From the NCBI RefSeq assembly GCF_918814575.1, contig NZ_CAKKNS010000009.1, positions 1 through 64,000 of the forward strand: 64,000 nt of DNA, given 5' to 3'. The notes beneath the pieces are model-generated. The model saw only the letters and a program-made list of their open reading frames with translations. It had not been told where the DNA came from and ran no database searches. Positions 8,263-17,587 of the stretch are shown here, piece after piece. Numbering within the stretch: the first letter of the stretch is position 1; every line of letters starts with the position of its first letter. Position numbers and translations under genes: made by a program. Source of the stretch: Periweissella fabaria. GTDB lineage: Bacteria; Bacillota; Bacilli; Lactobacillales; Lactobacillaceae.

Positions 8263-9084
8263 TTATTTTAAATCAGCATCCCAAGCTGGAAGTTCTTCTG
8301 GGTAGTATTTCTTGAAGAGGTCTTTTGTTTCTTGGCTTTGGTAGATTTTAATAATCTTCTTAAAGGCAGGGTTATCGGCATTTTTAGGATTAGCAACGAT
8401 AATGTTAATCCATGGCTTTGAGTCTTTGTTGATTGGTTCTACAAAGATGGCTGATTTAGGATTGAGCTTAGCATCAGTTGCAGTATCGTTATTAACAACT
8501 GCTCCGGCAACTGATTTTAATTGAGTTGCTGTTTGAGTTGCGTCAACTGGGACAATCTTTAACTTCTTAGGATTTGAAGTAATGTCATTAGGGGTTGGTA
8601 AAGTTTCTTGTTTAAGCTTAATTAAGCCAGCTGTTTGAAGAAGGGTTAATGCACGCCCTTCATTAGTAGGGTCGTTAGGAATAACAATTTGGCTACCATC
8701 TTTAATGTCAGTTAATTTAGTAACCCCTTTACCACCATACAAGCGTACAGGGGCAATAAGTGTTTTGGCAATTGGTTTTAAGTTAGCATGGTTCGCTTTG
8801 TTCCACGTGTTTAAGAAGTAGTAGTGTTGGTAAGCGTTCAAATCAATTTGACCTGATTTTAAAGCGGCATTAGGTTGGTTGTAGTCATTGAAGTGAACGA
8901 GTTTAATATCAACGCCTTCTTTTTTAGCACGGGCAATGATGTTATCCCATACTTGGGCTTCTTCAGAACCTTCAACCCCAATTTTAACAGTGTTTGAAGA
9001 TGATGACTTATTTGAGTTACCACATGCAGCAAGGGTGAAGGCTGCTAAAATAGCAGTCACAGCAATCAATAATTTCTTTTTCAT
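8263..9084 (-). CDS. metQ: Methionine-binding lipoprotein, copy 2
   Basis: A 273-residue NlpA/MetQ-family binding lipoprotein and close paralogue of 7084-7902. The signal peptide ends in LAAC with Cys21 as the lipidation site. KIGVEGSEEAQVW and IPNDPTNEGRALTLLQ are conserved between the copies. The start ATG has AGGAGA 7 bases upstream. It has its own T-box leader and promoter. No clear terminator lies between its stop and the next promoter, so some transcripts may run through both copies. Codon use looks more optimised than in copy 1, hinting at higher expression (inference). Confidence 0.92.
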   Translation of the reverse strand: MKKKLLIAVTAILAAFTLAACGNSNKSSSSNTVKIGVEGSEEAQVWDNIIARAKKEGVDIKLVHFNDYNQPNAALKSGQIDLNAYQHYYFLNTWNKANHANLKPIAKTLIAPVRLYGGKGVTKLTDIKDGSQIVIPNDPTNEGRALTLLQTAGLIKLKQETLPTPNDITSNPKKLKIVPVDATQTATQLKSVAGAVVNNDTATDAKLNPKSAIFVEPINKDSKPWINIIVANPKNADNPAFKKIIKIYQSQETKDLFKKYYPEELPAWDADLK

Positions 9085-9433
9085 AATAATTTCTCCTAAA
9101 AATAAATATAATTTATATTGATACTCAACAAATCGAACTTGAAAATAAAAAAGCTCGTCCCTATGTTAAAAAACATAGAAACGAGCTTCGTCGTGAACCA
9201 TTCTACTTCAATATTTTGTTGCCAAAATATCCTCATTAACGGACTACTACATCCGTGTGCGTTGGTAATGGTCGCCACCCCATCATAAATTAACAACCAA
9301 AGTCGTTCATCTATGCCAATCACAGGCCATTTTCGAAAGGATGTTAAAGACGTCATCACAGCAACTGACGCTTTCTGTACCATAACATTCCAATTTACTT
9401 TCCTGATCAATTTGTTGTCGTATCAAACTATGA
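9085..9433 (-). ncRNA. T-box leader (methionyl type) of metQ copy 2
   Basis: A homologue of the leader at 7903-8226. On the minus strand it shows GATCAGGAAAGTA at the 5' end and ATG in GAAAATGGCC (complement of 9328-9330). It shares the segments CCTGTGATTGGCATAGATGA and CAACGCACACGGA with the other copy. GAATGGTTCACGACG precedes a terminator hairpin at 9151-9187 with a T run. The specifier ATG is inferred from its conserved place in both copies. Confidence 0.75.
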
Positions 9434-9438
9434 GGATA

Positions 9439-9467
9439 ATGTTAGAACAAGATGAGAATTTTGTCAA
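9439..9467 (-). promoter_or_regulatory. Promoter of the metQ copy 2 T-box unit
   Basis: On the minus strand: TTGACA (9462-9467), a 17-base spacer and TAACAT (9439-9444). The predicted start near 9432 coincides with the beginning of the T-box leader. Confidence 0.7.
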
Positions 9468-9552
9468 TAATATTTTAAAATTTAATTTAAAAGAAGTTAC
9501 AAGTGATTTTTAGCACAAAGTTTTAAATTTCAAGAAATTTTGCGTAAATAAT

Positions 9553-9582
9553 TTGTAACTACTACCTAAATATGTGTAAAAT
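9553..9582 (+). promoter_or_regulatory. Probable cydABDC promoter
   Basis: TTGTAA, an 18-base spacer and TAAAAT, about 60 bases before the cydA start. No Rex or other operator is certain here. Confidence 0.45.
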
Positions 9583-9642
9583 AAGCTATGTAGTATTTAT
9601 GTTAGGATTTTTATAAGCAATTTTTTTGGAGGAAATAACATA

Positions 9643-11094
9643 ATGATTGATTTAGCACTATCTGTTGTTTCTTTAGCACGTTTCCAATTTGCAATGACCA
9701 CAATTTTTCACTTTTTCTTTGTGCCATTTTCAATTGGGATGGGTTTAGTTGTTTCAATTATGGAAACACTTTACGTGATAAAGAAAGACGAAGTCTACAA
9801 GCATATGACCAAATTCTGGAGTAAGATTTTCTTACTTAGTTTTGCGGTCGGGGTTGTTACTGGTATCATTCAAGAATTCCAATTCGGAATGAACTGGTCA
9901 GCTTACTCACGTTTCGTTGGGGATATCTTCGGAGCGCCACTAGCCATTGAAGCCTTAGTTGCATTCTTCTTAGAATCAACTTTCCTTGGTTTCTGGATGT
10001 TTAGTTGGGACAAAGTTAAGCCAGCGTTACACGTAACCTTTCTTTGGTTGGTTACAATTGGATCAAGTTTATCAGCACTTTGGATCTTGATTGCCAATTC
10101 ATTTATGCAAAACCCATCTGGTTTCATTCTTAACAAGGAAACTGGCCGGGCACAATTAGTTAACTTTGCTGACTTAATCAAAAACCACCAAGTATGGTTG
10201 GAATTCCCTCACGTCTTAATCGGTGCGTTTTTAACTGCTGGTTTTGTCGTGGCTGGGATGTCAGCAATGGCATTGTTACGTAAAACTAAAAACACTGACT
10301 TCTTCCGTAAGTCAATGAAGGTTGGCTTGATTCTTGGTTTGGTGACGACCTTTGGAATGCTCTTTACTGGTGACCGTCACTCACTTTTCTTACAAGATGA
10401 TCAACCAATGAAATTTGCGGCTACTGAAGGTTTATATGAAAACGTCGGTGGTAAGAACAAATCAGAACCATGGGCCGTCGTTGGTTGGTACAACGAAAAG
10501 GAACATAAACCTGATTTTGAAATTAACGTTCCTTATGTCCTTTCAATTTTGGCACACCACTCACTTACAGGTGAAAACAAAGGGGCCAATGAAATTAGCA
10601 AAGAACTTCATGCCAAGTATGATAAGAAGTTCGGTAAGGATATGAACTACTACGTACCATTTAACGCTATTTTCTACGCTTTCCGTGTTATGGCTGTTTC
10701 AGCAGGGGCTTTCTTGATGGTTGCTGTTGTTGGTTTATGGTTTAACCGTAAGAAGCACTCTGATGATTTCCTTATGAATCAAAAATGGTGGTTATGGATT
10801 ATGTCAATTGTGACATTCTTACCATTTGCTGCTAACACAGGTGGTTGGTTAGTTACTGAATTAGGTCGTTATCCTTGGGTTGTTTACGGTTACTTGACAA
10901 TTGCCGATGCCGTATCACCTAATGTGTCTGCGGGTTCAATGTTATTCTCTAACATTGTTTACTTCTTAACGTTCTGTACTCTTGGTGGTGTGATGGTTTA
11001 CTACTCAGCTCGAGTATTACGTGAAGGTCCAGATGACTTAATGCAAACTAAGGCAGTCATTAAAGACCCATTTGCAGAGGAGGCGTTTAACTAA
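9643..11094 (+). CDS. cydA: Cytochrome bd ubiquinol/menaquinol oxidase subunit I
   Basis: The quinol-oxidising subunit of cytochrome bd, a membrane terminal oxidase with haems b558, b595 and d. The 483-residue protein opens with SLARFQFAMTTIFHFFFVPF; His23 corresponds to the conserved N-terminal haem ligand. The conserved GRYPWVVYG motif is near residue 405. The Q-loop is short, as in Firmicutes, and about nine membrane helices are visible. The ATG has GGAGG 8 bases upstream. It heads a four-gene operon in which cydB overlaps its stop. Haem must come from outside unless synthesis genes exist elsewhere. Confidence 0.95.
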   Translation: MIDLALSVVSLARFQFAMTTIFHFFFVPFSIGMGLVVSIMETLYVIKKDEVYKHMTKFWSKIFLLSFAVGVVTGIIQEFQFGMNWSAYSRFVGDIFGAPLAIEALVAFFLESTFLGFWMFSWDKVKPALHVTFLWLVTIGSSLSALWILIANSFMQNPSGFILNKETGRAQLVNFADLIKNHQVWLEFPHVLIGAFLTAGFVVAGMSAMALLRKTKNTDFFRKSMKVGLILGLVTTFGMLFTGDRHSLFLQDDQPMKFAATEGLYENVGGKNKSEPWAVVGWYNEKEHKPDFEINVPYVLSILAHHSLTGENKGANEISKELHAKYDKKFGKDMNYYVPFNAIFYAFRVMAVSAGAFLMVAVVGLWFNRKKHSDDFLMNQKWWLWIMSIVTFLPFAANTGGWLVTELGRYPWVVYGYLTIADAVSPNVSAGSMLFSNIVYFLTFCTLGGVMVYYSARVLREGPDDLMQTKAVIKDPFAEEAFN

Positions 11095-12110
11095 TGTCAG
11101 CATTACAAATTTTATGGTTTGTTCTTATTGGCATCTTGTTTGCCGGTTTCTTCTTCCTTGAAGGTTTTGATTTTGGTGTCGGAATGGCAGTTAAAACACT
11201 CGCCAAAGATGATCATGAACGCGATGCCTTGATTGGTTCAATTGGACCTAACTGGGATGCCAATGAAGTGTGGTTAATTACCGCAGGGGGAGCAATGTTT
11301 GCGGCTATGCCAATTTGGTATGCCGGCCTCTTCTCAGGTTTTTACCTTCCACTATTTTTGATTTTGATTGCGTTGATTTTCCGTGGGGTTTCATTTGAAT
11401 TCCGTGCAATGGCTAAATTTAACAAAGCTAAAAATATTTGGGAATGGGCTACTGCGATTGGTTCATTTGTTGCACCATTCTTATTTGGAATGATTTTTAC
11501 AGCGCTTGTTAAAGGAATGCCTGTTGATGCTAACTTTAATATTCGTGGTCATTTCTTTGATTTTGTTAACTTATTTTCAATTGTTGGTGGAGTGGCCGTT
11601 GTCTTAATGAGCTACATCCACGGATTGAACTTTATTCGGTTGAAGGTCGATGGCGATATTCGTTATCGAGCAGCTAAAGTTGCCAAAGTACTCTACCCAG
11701 TGTTGTTAGCTGGTGAAGTCGTCTTTGCAATTTTACTTTTCATCTACACTGACTTCTTCCAAAATAAGCCAGTGATTACAGTTATTTTATTAGCAGTAAT
11801 TGTCTTAGCAACGGTTGTTTCATACATTGCAACGCTTAAAGACAAAGAAATCTTGAGCTTTATTGCGACAGGGATTAACTTAGTAGCGCTTGTGACATTA
11901 CTCTTTGTAGGTTTGTTCCCACGCGTGATTGTTGCTAATAATCCTGCACACTCAGTGTTAATTAAAGATGCTTCAAGTTCACCATACACATTAACAATTA
12001 TGACTTGGATTGTTGTTTCAATCCTGCCAATTGTATTGGCGTACCAAATTTGGAGTTACTATGTTTTCCGGAAGCGGTTAACAGTAGGTCAAGCAGGTGG
12101 CTCACACTAA
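11094..12110 (+). CDS. cydB: Cytochrome bd oxidase subunit II
   Basis: The 338-residue partner of CydA in the bd oxidase. The conserved N-terminal region FFFLEGFDFGVGM and the motif GPNWDANEVWLI (around residues 51-62) identify it. About eight membrane helices are visible. Its ATG overlaps the cydA stop (TAATG), typical of coupled subunits, with GAGGAGG upstream inside cydA. The CydDC exporter genes follow 36 bases later. Confidence 0.95.
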   Translation: MSALQILWFVLIGILFAGFFFLEGFDFGVGMAVKTLAKDDHERDALIGSIGPNWDANEVWLITAGGAMFAAMPIWYAGLFSGFYLPLFLILIALIFRGVSFEFRAMAKFNKAKNIWEWATAIGSFVAPFLFGMIFTALVKGMPVDANFNIRGHFFDFVNLFSIVGGVAVVLMSYIHGLNFIRLKVDGDIRYRAAKVAKVLYPVLLAGEVVFAILLFIYTDFFQNKPVITVILLAVIVLATVVSYIATLKDKEILSFIATGINLVALVTLLFVGLFPRVIVANNPAHSVLIKDASSSPYTLTIMTWIVVSILPIVLAYQIWSYYVFRKRLTVGQAGGSH

Positions 12111-12146
12111 GCCATTTTGACCGGATTTAAATGGAGATTTATTTAC

Positions 12147-13889
12147 ATGATTGATCGGCGCTTATTCACAATGCCGGGAATTCGTAAAACACTTGGAATG
12201 CTTGCAGTGTTAATAACACTGCAAGCATTTAGTGTATTATTCCAAGGAAAATACTTAAGTATGAGTATTGTAACGCTTTGGCAACAAAAACCATTTGTTG
12301 CTATCTTACAAACTTTTGGCTTTTTTTTGGTAGCGTTTGTCTGCCGGCATTTATTAACTGTTTTAAAAAACTATGTAGTTGGCCAATGGGTTGAAAAGAC
12401 TATTACTACTTTACGAAGCGATGTTTTAAAGCAAGTAGGAGCTTTGGGACCTAAAATCATCCAAGAAAAAGGGACGGGGAATACTGTAACCTTGGCTTTG
12501 GAGGGAATTGATAAAACACAAACATATTTAATGCTAGTGTTAATCAAGATGTTTGATTTGATGATTATTCCATGGATTTTATTAGCATATTTATTTACGG
12601 TTTCGTGGCAAGAAGCAACCTTTATGTTAGCGATTTATCCAGTTGTGATTCTGTTTATGATTATTTTAGGATATGCTGCGCAAGCCAAAGCAGACAAAGA
12701 ATATGCAAATTTTGTCCGTTTGAGTAATCACTTTGTGGATGCATTACGTGGGTTGCCGACATTAAAACAGTTGGGATTAAGTCGCAAGTATGCTAATAAC
12801 ATTCACCGCGTCTCAGAAGATTACCGGGTATCTGTGTTATCAACACTAAAGATTGCGATTCTTTCAACTTTTACATTAGACTTCTTTACGACGTTATCAA
12901 TTGCGATTGTCGCAGTCTTTTTAGGTTTTAGTTTAATTGATGGTACTAAAGCATTATTACCGGCCTTAACGATGTTAGTTTTGGCACCAGAATACTTCTT
13001 ACCATTGCGGAATTTTGCTAATGATTATCATGATACATTAGACGGTAAAAATGCTTTAGGTGACGTGTTAGATCTCTTATCACGGCCAACCTTAGCTGAT
13101 GATAAAACCATTAAGCTTGATCAATGGCAAGCAGATAGCCAACTATTGCTAGAAAACGTGACAGTTGGTTATCAAGATAGTGATAATCCAGCTTTAACAA
13201 TTCAACATTTAGCCTTACAAGGTTATCAAAAAGTTGGGATTATTGGCCGCTCTGGTTCAGGAAAATCAACCTTGTTAAACTTACTAGGGGGCTTTTTAGC
13301 GCCAACTAACCAAGTGGGCCAAAAGATAATGTTAGATGGGCAAGTTGTTGACCATCTACAATTACAAGCTTGGCAAAAGCAATTCCAATATATCCCCCAA
13401 ACACCATATATTTTCCATGCGACTTTGGCGGAAAATGTGGCATTCTATGCACCCGATGCATCCGAAACGGCGATTATTGAAGCGTTAGCGGCAGCAGGAT
13501 TGGCTGATTTTTGGCAAGAATTACCACAAGGCTTAGCGACGTTAATTGGGGAAGGTGGCCAAGCTGTCTCAGGTGGTCAAGCACAACGGATTGCTTTGGC
13601 ACGTGCATTCTTAACACCAGAACGGCGGGTCCTCCTCTTTGATGAACCAACGGCGCACTTGGATATTGAAACAGAAATGAATATTAAAAAAGCCATTGTA
13701 CCATTATTTGATAACCACTTAGTTTTATTTGCAACGCACCGGTTACATTGGGTTAATCAAATGGACTATATTCTTGTGGTTGAGGATGGAAAAATCGTTG
13801 AGCAAGGAACCCCTAAGCAATTAGCGAGTCAGAATGGGGCATTTGTGCAATTAGTGACCGATGTTAACCAATTAGGAGGTGTTAAATAA
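12147..13889 (+). CDS. cydD: Thiol-reductant ABC exporter, CydD-type half (cydC in B. subtilis naming)
   Basis: One half of the heterodimeric ABC exporter needed to assemble cytochrome bd; in E. coli it exports cysteine and glutathione. The 580-residue protein has six membrane helices, then an ATPase domain with GRSGSGKST and VSGGQAQR. The segment ending LVLAPEYFLPLRNFANDYHD resembles E. coli CydD rather than CydC. I start at ATG 12147, behind ATGGAGA; the in-frame TTG at 12117 has no SD. It overlaps the next gene by one base. Confidence 0.9.
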   Translation: MIDRRLFTMPGIRKTLGMLAVLITLQAFSVLFQGKYLSMSIVTLWQQKPFVAILQTFGFFLVAFVCRHLLTVLKNYVVGQWVEKTITTLRSDVLKQVGALGPKIIQEKGTGNTVTLALEGIDKTQTYLMLVLIKMFDLMIIPWILLAYLFTVSWQEATFMLAIYPVVILFMIILGYAAQAKADKEYANFVRLSNHFVDALRGLPTLKQLGLSRKYANNIHRVSEDYRVSVLSTLKIAILSTFTLDFFTTLSIAIVAVFLGFSLIDGTKALLPALTMLVLAPEYFLPLRNFANDYHDTLDGKNALGDVLDLLSRPTLADDKTIKLDQWQADSQLLLENVTVGYQDSDNPALTIQHLALQGYQKVGIIGRSGSGKSTLLNLLGGFLAPTNQVGQKIMLDGQVVDHLQLQAWQKQFQYIPQTPYIFHATLAENVAFYAPDASETAIIEALAAAGLADFWQELPQGLATLIGEGGQAVSGGQAQRIALARAFLTPERRVLLFDEPTAHLDIETEMNIKKAIVPLFDNHLVLFATHRLHWVNQMDYILVVEDGKIVEQGTPKQLASQNGAFVQLVTDVNQLGGVK

Positions 13890-15649
13890 TGCAAACAATC
13901 GTTAAAATGTTTAATACCGATAAATGGGTACTACCATATTTACGCCGGTACAAGAAGTTACTTACTTTGGTGATTTTTCTAGGATTCATGACAGTCTTTT
14001 GTGGGACTGCCTTGATGTTTGTATCAGGGTATTTAATTTCCCGTTCAGCGCAACATCCAAGTAATATTTTATTAGTTTACGTACCAATTGTGCTCACACG
14101 GGCTTTTGGGATTGGTCGGCCAGTATTTCGTTATGCTGAACGGTTAACATCGCATAACTGGGTGTTACGCTTAGTTTCTGATTTACGTAAAAAACTGTAT
14201 TTGAAAGTTGAACAACGTGCAACAACAATTCGTCAAGAAAAACAAACTGGTGATATCTTAGCGTTATTAGCTGATGACATTCAACATATTGAAAACCTAT
14301 ATTTACAGACGATCTTTCCTGTGGTCATTGGATGGCTTTTATATGTTGTTTTTGCCCTTTTTGTAGGTTACTTCAATTGGGCGTTTGGCTTATTAATGTT
14401 ATTACTTTTTGGAATTATTACGATTTTGTTGCCATTAGTTTCAGTGGCTTTAAATGGGGCCCGCAGTTTTAAAAATCGGCAATTACAACATGAAGTTTAT
14501 GTTAATTTGACAGATGGAGTCCTTGGATTAACTGATTGGGTAATTGCAGGGCGTCAAGCTGAATTTGTCGAAAAACAAACAACTTTAATGGATCAACAAG
14601 TTAAAATTCAAAGTAAAGATATGCAGTTTACATGGTGGCGGGATTTTGTTTTAAACTTAATTGTGGCCGGAATTACTTTTGTAATGTTGTATTTTGGGGA
14701 AAGCCAATTTGGTAATTCATATTTAAACGTGAATTATATTGCCGCTTTTACCTTGGCAATTTTTCCAACGGTTGACGCTTTTCAAAGTATTTCAGCAGGT
14801 TTAACTGAGATTCCTACACACCAAGCATCATTAGAACGGATGAATCGTTACGACGATCTTGAAGTTGAAAAACCGATTGCAGCCAACGTTAATCGGGAAG
14901 AATTATTAGCATTCAAAGAGATTACATTTACAGATGTATCTTTTCACTATCCGAATCAAGAACGGGATGTCTTAAATCAAATTACCTTGCCAATCAAACG
15001 CAAGCAAACGTATGCTTTATTAGGGCCATCAGGAGCAGGTAAGTCAACAATGCTTCAATTATTACTAGGTGACTTACAACCGACACAAGGCCAAATCAAA
15101 GTTGATGGGCATGATTTAAATACATTAACTGATTACCGGCATGATTTATTTGGAGTTCTCGATCAACAGCCATATTTATTTAATACTTCAATTATGAATA
15201 ATGTTCGGTTAGGTAACTTAAATGCGACTGATGATCAAGTTAAGGCAGCAATTGCGGCCGTCGGGTTAACCGACTTAGTTGAAAATTTACCTGCAGGATA
15301 TGAAACCGTCATGACTGAGGGTGGGCAACGGTTCTCAGGTGGGGAACGTCAGCGTTTCGCTTTAGCGCGTATCTTGTTACAAGATGCACCTATCATTATT
15401 TTAGATGAACCAACCGTCAGTTTAGATCCGATTACGGAAAATGAAGTTTTAACGACTATTTTCACATTGTTAGCCGATAAAACAATTATTTGGGTAACCC
15501 ACCACTTAACGGGAATAAATTTTGCTGATCAAGTTTATTTCTTAGATGCTGGTCAGTTTACAATGAGTGGGACGCCTCAAGATTTATATGCACATAATCA
15601 GCACTTTAAACAACTTTTGGACCTCGATACTGGGGTTGTTAATTCTTAA
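13889..15649 (+). CDS. cydC: Thiol-reductant ABC exporter, CydC-type half (cydD in B. subtilis naming)
   Basis: The second half of the CydDC exporter, 586 residues: six membrane segments, then an ATPase with GPSGAGKST, FSGGERQR and ILDEPTVSLD. The early segment GTALMFVSGYLISRSA resembles the start of E. coli CydC. ATG overlaps the stop of cydD (TAATG) behind AGGAGGTG. It completes cydABDC; no hairpin terminator is obvious before the next gene 28 bases on, so read-through into the hydrolase gene is possible. Confidence 0.9.
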   Translation: MQTIVKMFNTDKWVLPYLRRYKKLLTLVIFLGFMTVFCGTALMFVSGYLISRSAQHPSNILLVYVPIVLTRAFGIGRPVFRYAERLTSHNWVLRLVSDLRKKLYLKVEQRATTIRQEKQTGDILALLADDIQHIENLYLQTIFPVVIGWLLYVVFALFVGYFNWAFGLLMLLLFGIITILLPLVSVALNGARSFKNRQLQHEVYVNLTDGVLGLTDWVIAGRQAEFVEKQTTLMDQQVKIQSKDMQFTWWRDFVLNLIVAGITFVMLYFGESQFGNSYLNVNYIAAFTLAIFPTVDAFQSISAGLTEIPTHQASLERMNRYDDLEVEKPIAANVNREELLAFKEITFTDVSFHYPNQERDVLNQITLPIKRKQTYALLGPSGAGKSTMLQLLLGDLQPTQGQIKVDGHDLNTLTDYRHDLFGVLDQQPYLFNTSIMNNVRLGNLNATDDQVKAAIAAVGLTDLVENLPAGYETVMTEGGQRFSGGERQRFALARILLQDAPIIILDEPTVSLDPITENEVLTTIFTLLADKTIIWVTHHLTGINFADQVYFLDAGQFTMSGTPQDLYAHNQHFKQLLDLDTGVVNS

Positions 15650-15677
15650 TCTTTTTAAATATAGCTAAAGGAGCAGC

Positions 15678-16352
15678 ATGGTAACTAAAAAACGACGCAC
15701 ACGTAAGCGTAAAACGAGTAGTAAATTTAGTATTCAAGCTTTTTTTGTTAAAAATGGCCAACTTCGGCGTCGCAATACCGTGCTCTTCGTGATAGGTGTG
15801 GTATTATTATGTGCAGTAGCCTTACGTTGGCAAAATAACCATCAACCGATTGCTAATAATAGTACGAATGCTCAAACAGTGCTTTATGAGCAACGCAGTA
15901 CTTGGTTAAATTCGCTAGTACCATATGCGCAACAATTACAACGCCAATATGGAGTTTTAGCAAGTATTAGCTTGGCACAAGCAGCTTTAGAGTCTAACTG
16001 GAATGGTAGTCAACTTTCACAGCAATATCATAATTTTTATGGTATCAAAGCAAGTCCAGGGCAAAAGTCAGTTGTATTACCAACGAAGGAATTTATCAAA
16101 GGAACTTGGGTAACGATTAATGCACCATTTAAAGTGTATGACAACACTCAAGGATCGATGCTAGATCATGCGTTATTATTAGTTCGTGGCACTGGTGAAA
16201 ATCATCAACGGTATAATCAAGTTCTTAAGGCACCTGATTATATAACGGCTGCAAATGCTTTATATCAAGCGGGATATGCAACTGATCCGGGCTATGCACA
16301 GAAATTAATTAAAATTATTGAAATGTATCATTTGAATCGATTTGACCGTTAA
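15678..16352 (+). CDS. Membrane-anchored GH73 N-acetylglucosaminidase (peptidoglycan hydrolase)
   Basis: A 224-residue protein with a very basic N terminus (KKRRTRKRK), one membrane segment at about residues 34-50 and an extracellular domain of the GH73 glucosaminidase/flagellar-FlgJ type. The segment ISLAQAALESNWNGS holds the likely catalytic Glu, and QYHNFYGIKA is the family's second motif. It probably trims peptidoglycan at the surface. There are no cell-wall-binding repeats, so the membrane anchor provides attachment. ATG has AGGAG 8 bases upstream. It sits between cydC and the PurK-like gene with no obvious shared role. Confidence 0.85.
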   Translation: MVTKKRRTRKRKTSSKFSIQAFFVKNGQLRRRNTVLFVIGVVLLCAVALRWQNNHQPIANNSTNAQTVLYEQRSTWLNSLVPYAQQLQRQYGVLASISLAQAALESNWNGSQLSQQYHNFYGIKASPGQKSVVLPTKEFIKGTWVTINAPFKVYDNTQGSMLDHALLLVRGTGENHQRYNQVLKAPDYITAANALYQAGYATDPGYAQKLIKIIEMYHLNRFDR

Positions 16353-16381
16353 ATGTCAGTCAAATTTAGGAGGCGCTACTT

Positions 16382-17509
16382 ATGGCAACACAATTTTATC
16401 CAGGCCAAACACTAGGGATTATTGGTGAGGGAATTAATGGACCAATTTTGGCACAAACAGCGCGTAGGATGGGCTTTAGAGTCGCTGCTTATAGCTCTGA
16501 TCCTGAAGCAGAAGTATTACACATCGCTGATTTACGGTTTGTAGGGGCAAACGATAATTGGGAACAGCTACGTTCATTTGCTGAAAGTTGTGACTTTGTA
16601 ACTTACGAAAGTCAAAATATTAGTACAAATACGTTGGAATACATTAAGCGATATGCCGACTTGCCTCAAGGAATCAATACGTTAGAGATTTCGATGGACC
16701 GGTTAATGGAACGCACGTTGTTTGAAAGTTTGAATATTAATTGTTTACCATACACCACAGTTGTGGATTTAACCGATGTTGTCAATGCGGCGGCTTCCCT
16801 TGGTTATCCGATTGTATTGAAATCAATTCCTAAAGCCAGTGATTCTGAAAAAGAATTAGTTGTGGAAAATGAGGCCACCATTGGTAAAGTCGCGGAAATG
16901 ATTGATACAGGAACTTTTATTATTGAATCGTGGCTGACTAACGTTCATGAATATTCAGTGGTTGCTGCTCGAGCCCTTGATGGCAAAATTAGTATGTATC
17001 CCATTATTGAAAATTTCTATGATAACGGTAAATTAGTAAAAACCATCACGCCTGTTAAATTACCAGATGATATTGAATTTGAAATGTATCGTATTACGGA
17101 ACATTTAGGAGGAAATATTAATTATCGGGGGTTATTTCAACTCGATTTTTATGTTACAGCAACGGGTAATTTAATTGTTAAGCGCTTAGTGGCAACATTA
17201 AGTCAGGCGAGTGCAATTTTTGATCAAGTTACGAATGTTTCAGTGTATGAGCAACATATTCGGGCCATTGCTGGGTTACCATTATCGATTGTTACGGCTG
17301 CTTGGCCAGCGGTATTAGTACCATTTTCAGATATTGATGATGAAAAATTACAGACCCAATGGTTGATAAAAGATAACTGGCATTTTTCTTTTTACCATAA
17401 TGCTGGACAATTGTTACATGACGTTTCTGGGCACTTTGTTGCTACTGGAACGGATGTCCAATCACTACTAGATCAGATCGATGCAACCAAGTTTATTGTA
17501 AATGATTAA
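16382..17509 (+). CDS. PurK-like ATP-grasp protein, probably not a standard AIR carboxylase subunit
   Basis: 375 residues similar over the full length to PurK (N5-carboxyaminoimidazole ribonucleotide synthase): an N-terminal Rossmann-like domain (LGIIGEGINGPIL), the middle segment GYPIVLKS, and a C-terminal lobe with EQHIRAIAGLPLS. The residues expected for catalysis look lost. The glycine-rich ATP loop (GYDGKGQ in PurK) reads KASDSEK. The metal-binding NE-x-APR-x-HNSGH block reads VKRLVATLSQASAIF. No other purine genes are nearby. The frame is intact with a good SD (AGGAGG), so it is probably a maintained paralogue with another function, or a decaying one. Function unknown. Confidence 0.75.
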   Translation: MATQFYPGQTLGIIGEGINGPILAQTARRMGFRVAAYSSDPEAEVLHIADLRFVGANDNWEQLRSFAESCDFVTYESQNISTNTLEYIKRYADLPQGINTLEISMDRLMERTLFESLNINCLPYTTVVDLTDVVNAAASLGYPIVLKSIPKASDSEKELVVENEATIGKVAEMIDTGTFIIESWLTNVHEYSVVAARALDGKISMYPIIENFYDNGKLVKTITPVKLPDDIEFEMYRITEHLGGNINYRGLFQLDFYVTATGNLIVKRLVATLSQASAIFDQVTNVSVYEQHIRAIAGLPLSIVTAAWPAVLVPFSDIDDEKLQTQWLIKDNWHFSFYHNAGQLLHDVSGHFVATGTDVQSLLDQIDATKFIVND

Positions 17510-17514
17510 TAAAA

Positions 17515-17553
17515 ATTAAAAGCCCTCCAATTAATTTGGAGGGCTTTTAATTT
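17515..17553. terminator. Bidirectional terminator between the PurK-like gene and rpiA
   Basis: AAAAGCCCTCCAA pairs with TTGGAGGGCTTTT, with A/T runs on both sides. It serves both convergent genes. Confidence 0.9.
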
Positions 17554-17587
17554 AATTTAATTTAAGATATGCGCAATTGGCACAAAA

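Noticed and set aside
9096-9410. A 104-residue minus-strand ORF upstream of metQ copy 2
   Set aside because: It coincides with the T-box leader and its conserved bases follow RNA, not codon, constraints; the second leader does not preserve the frame.
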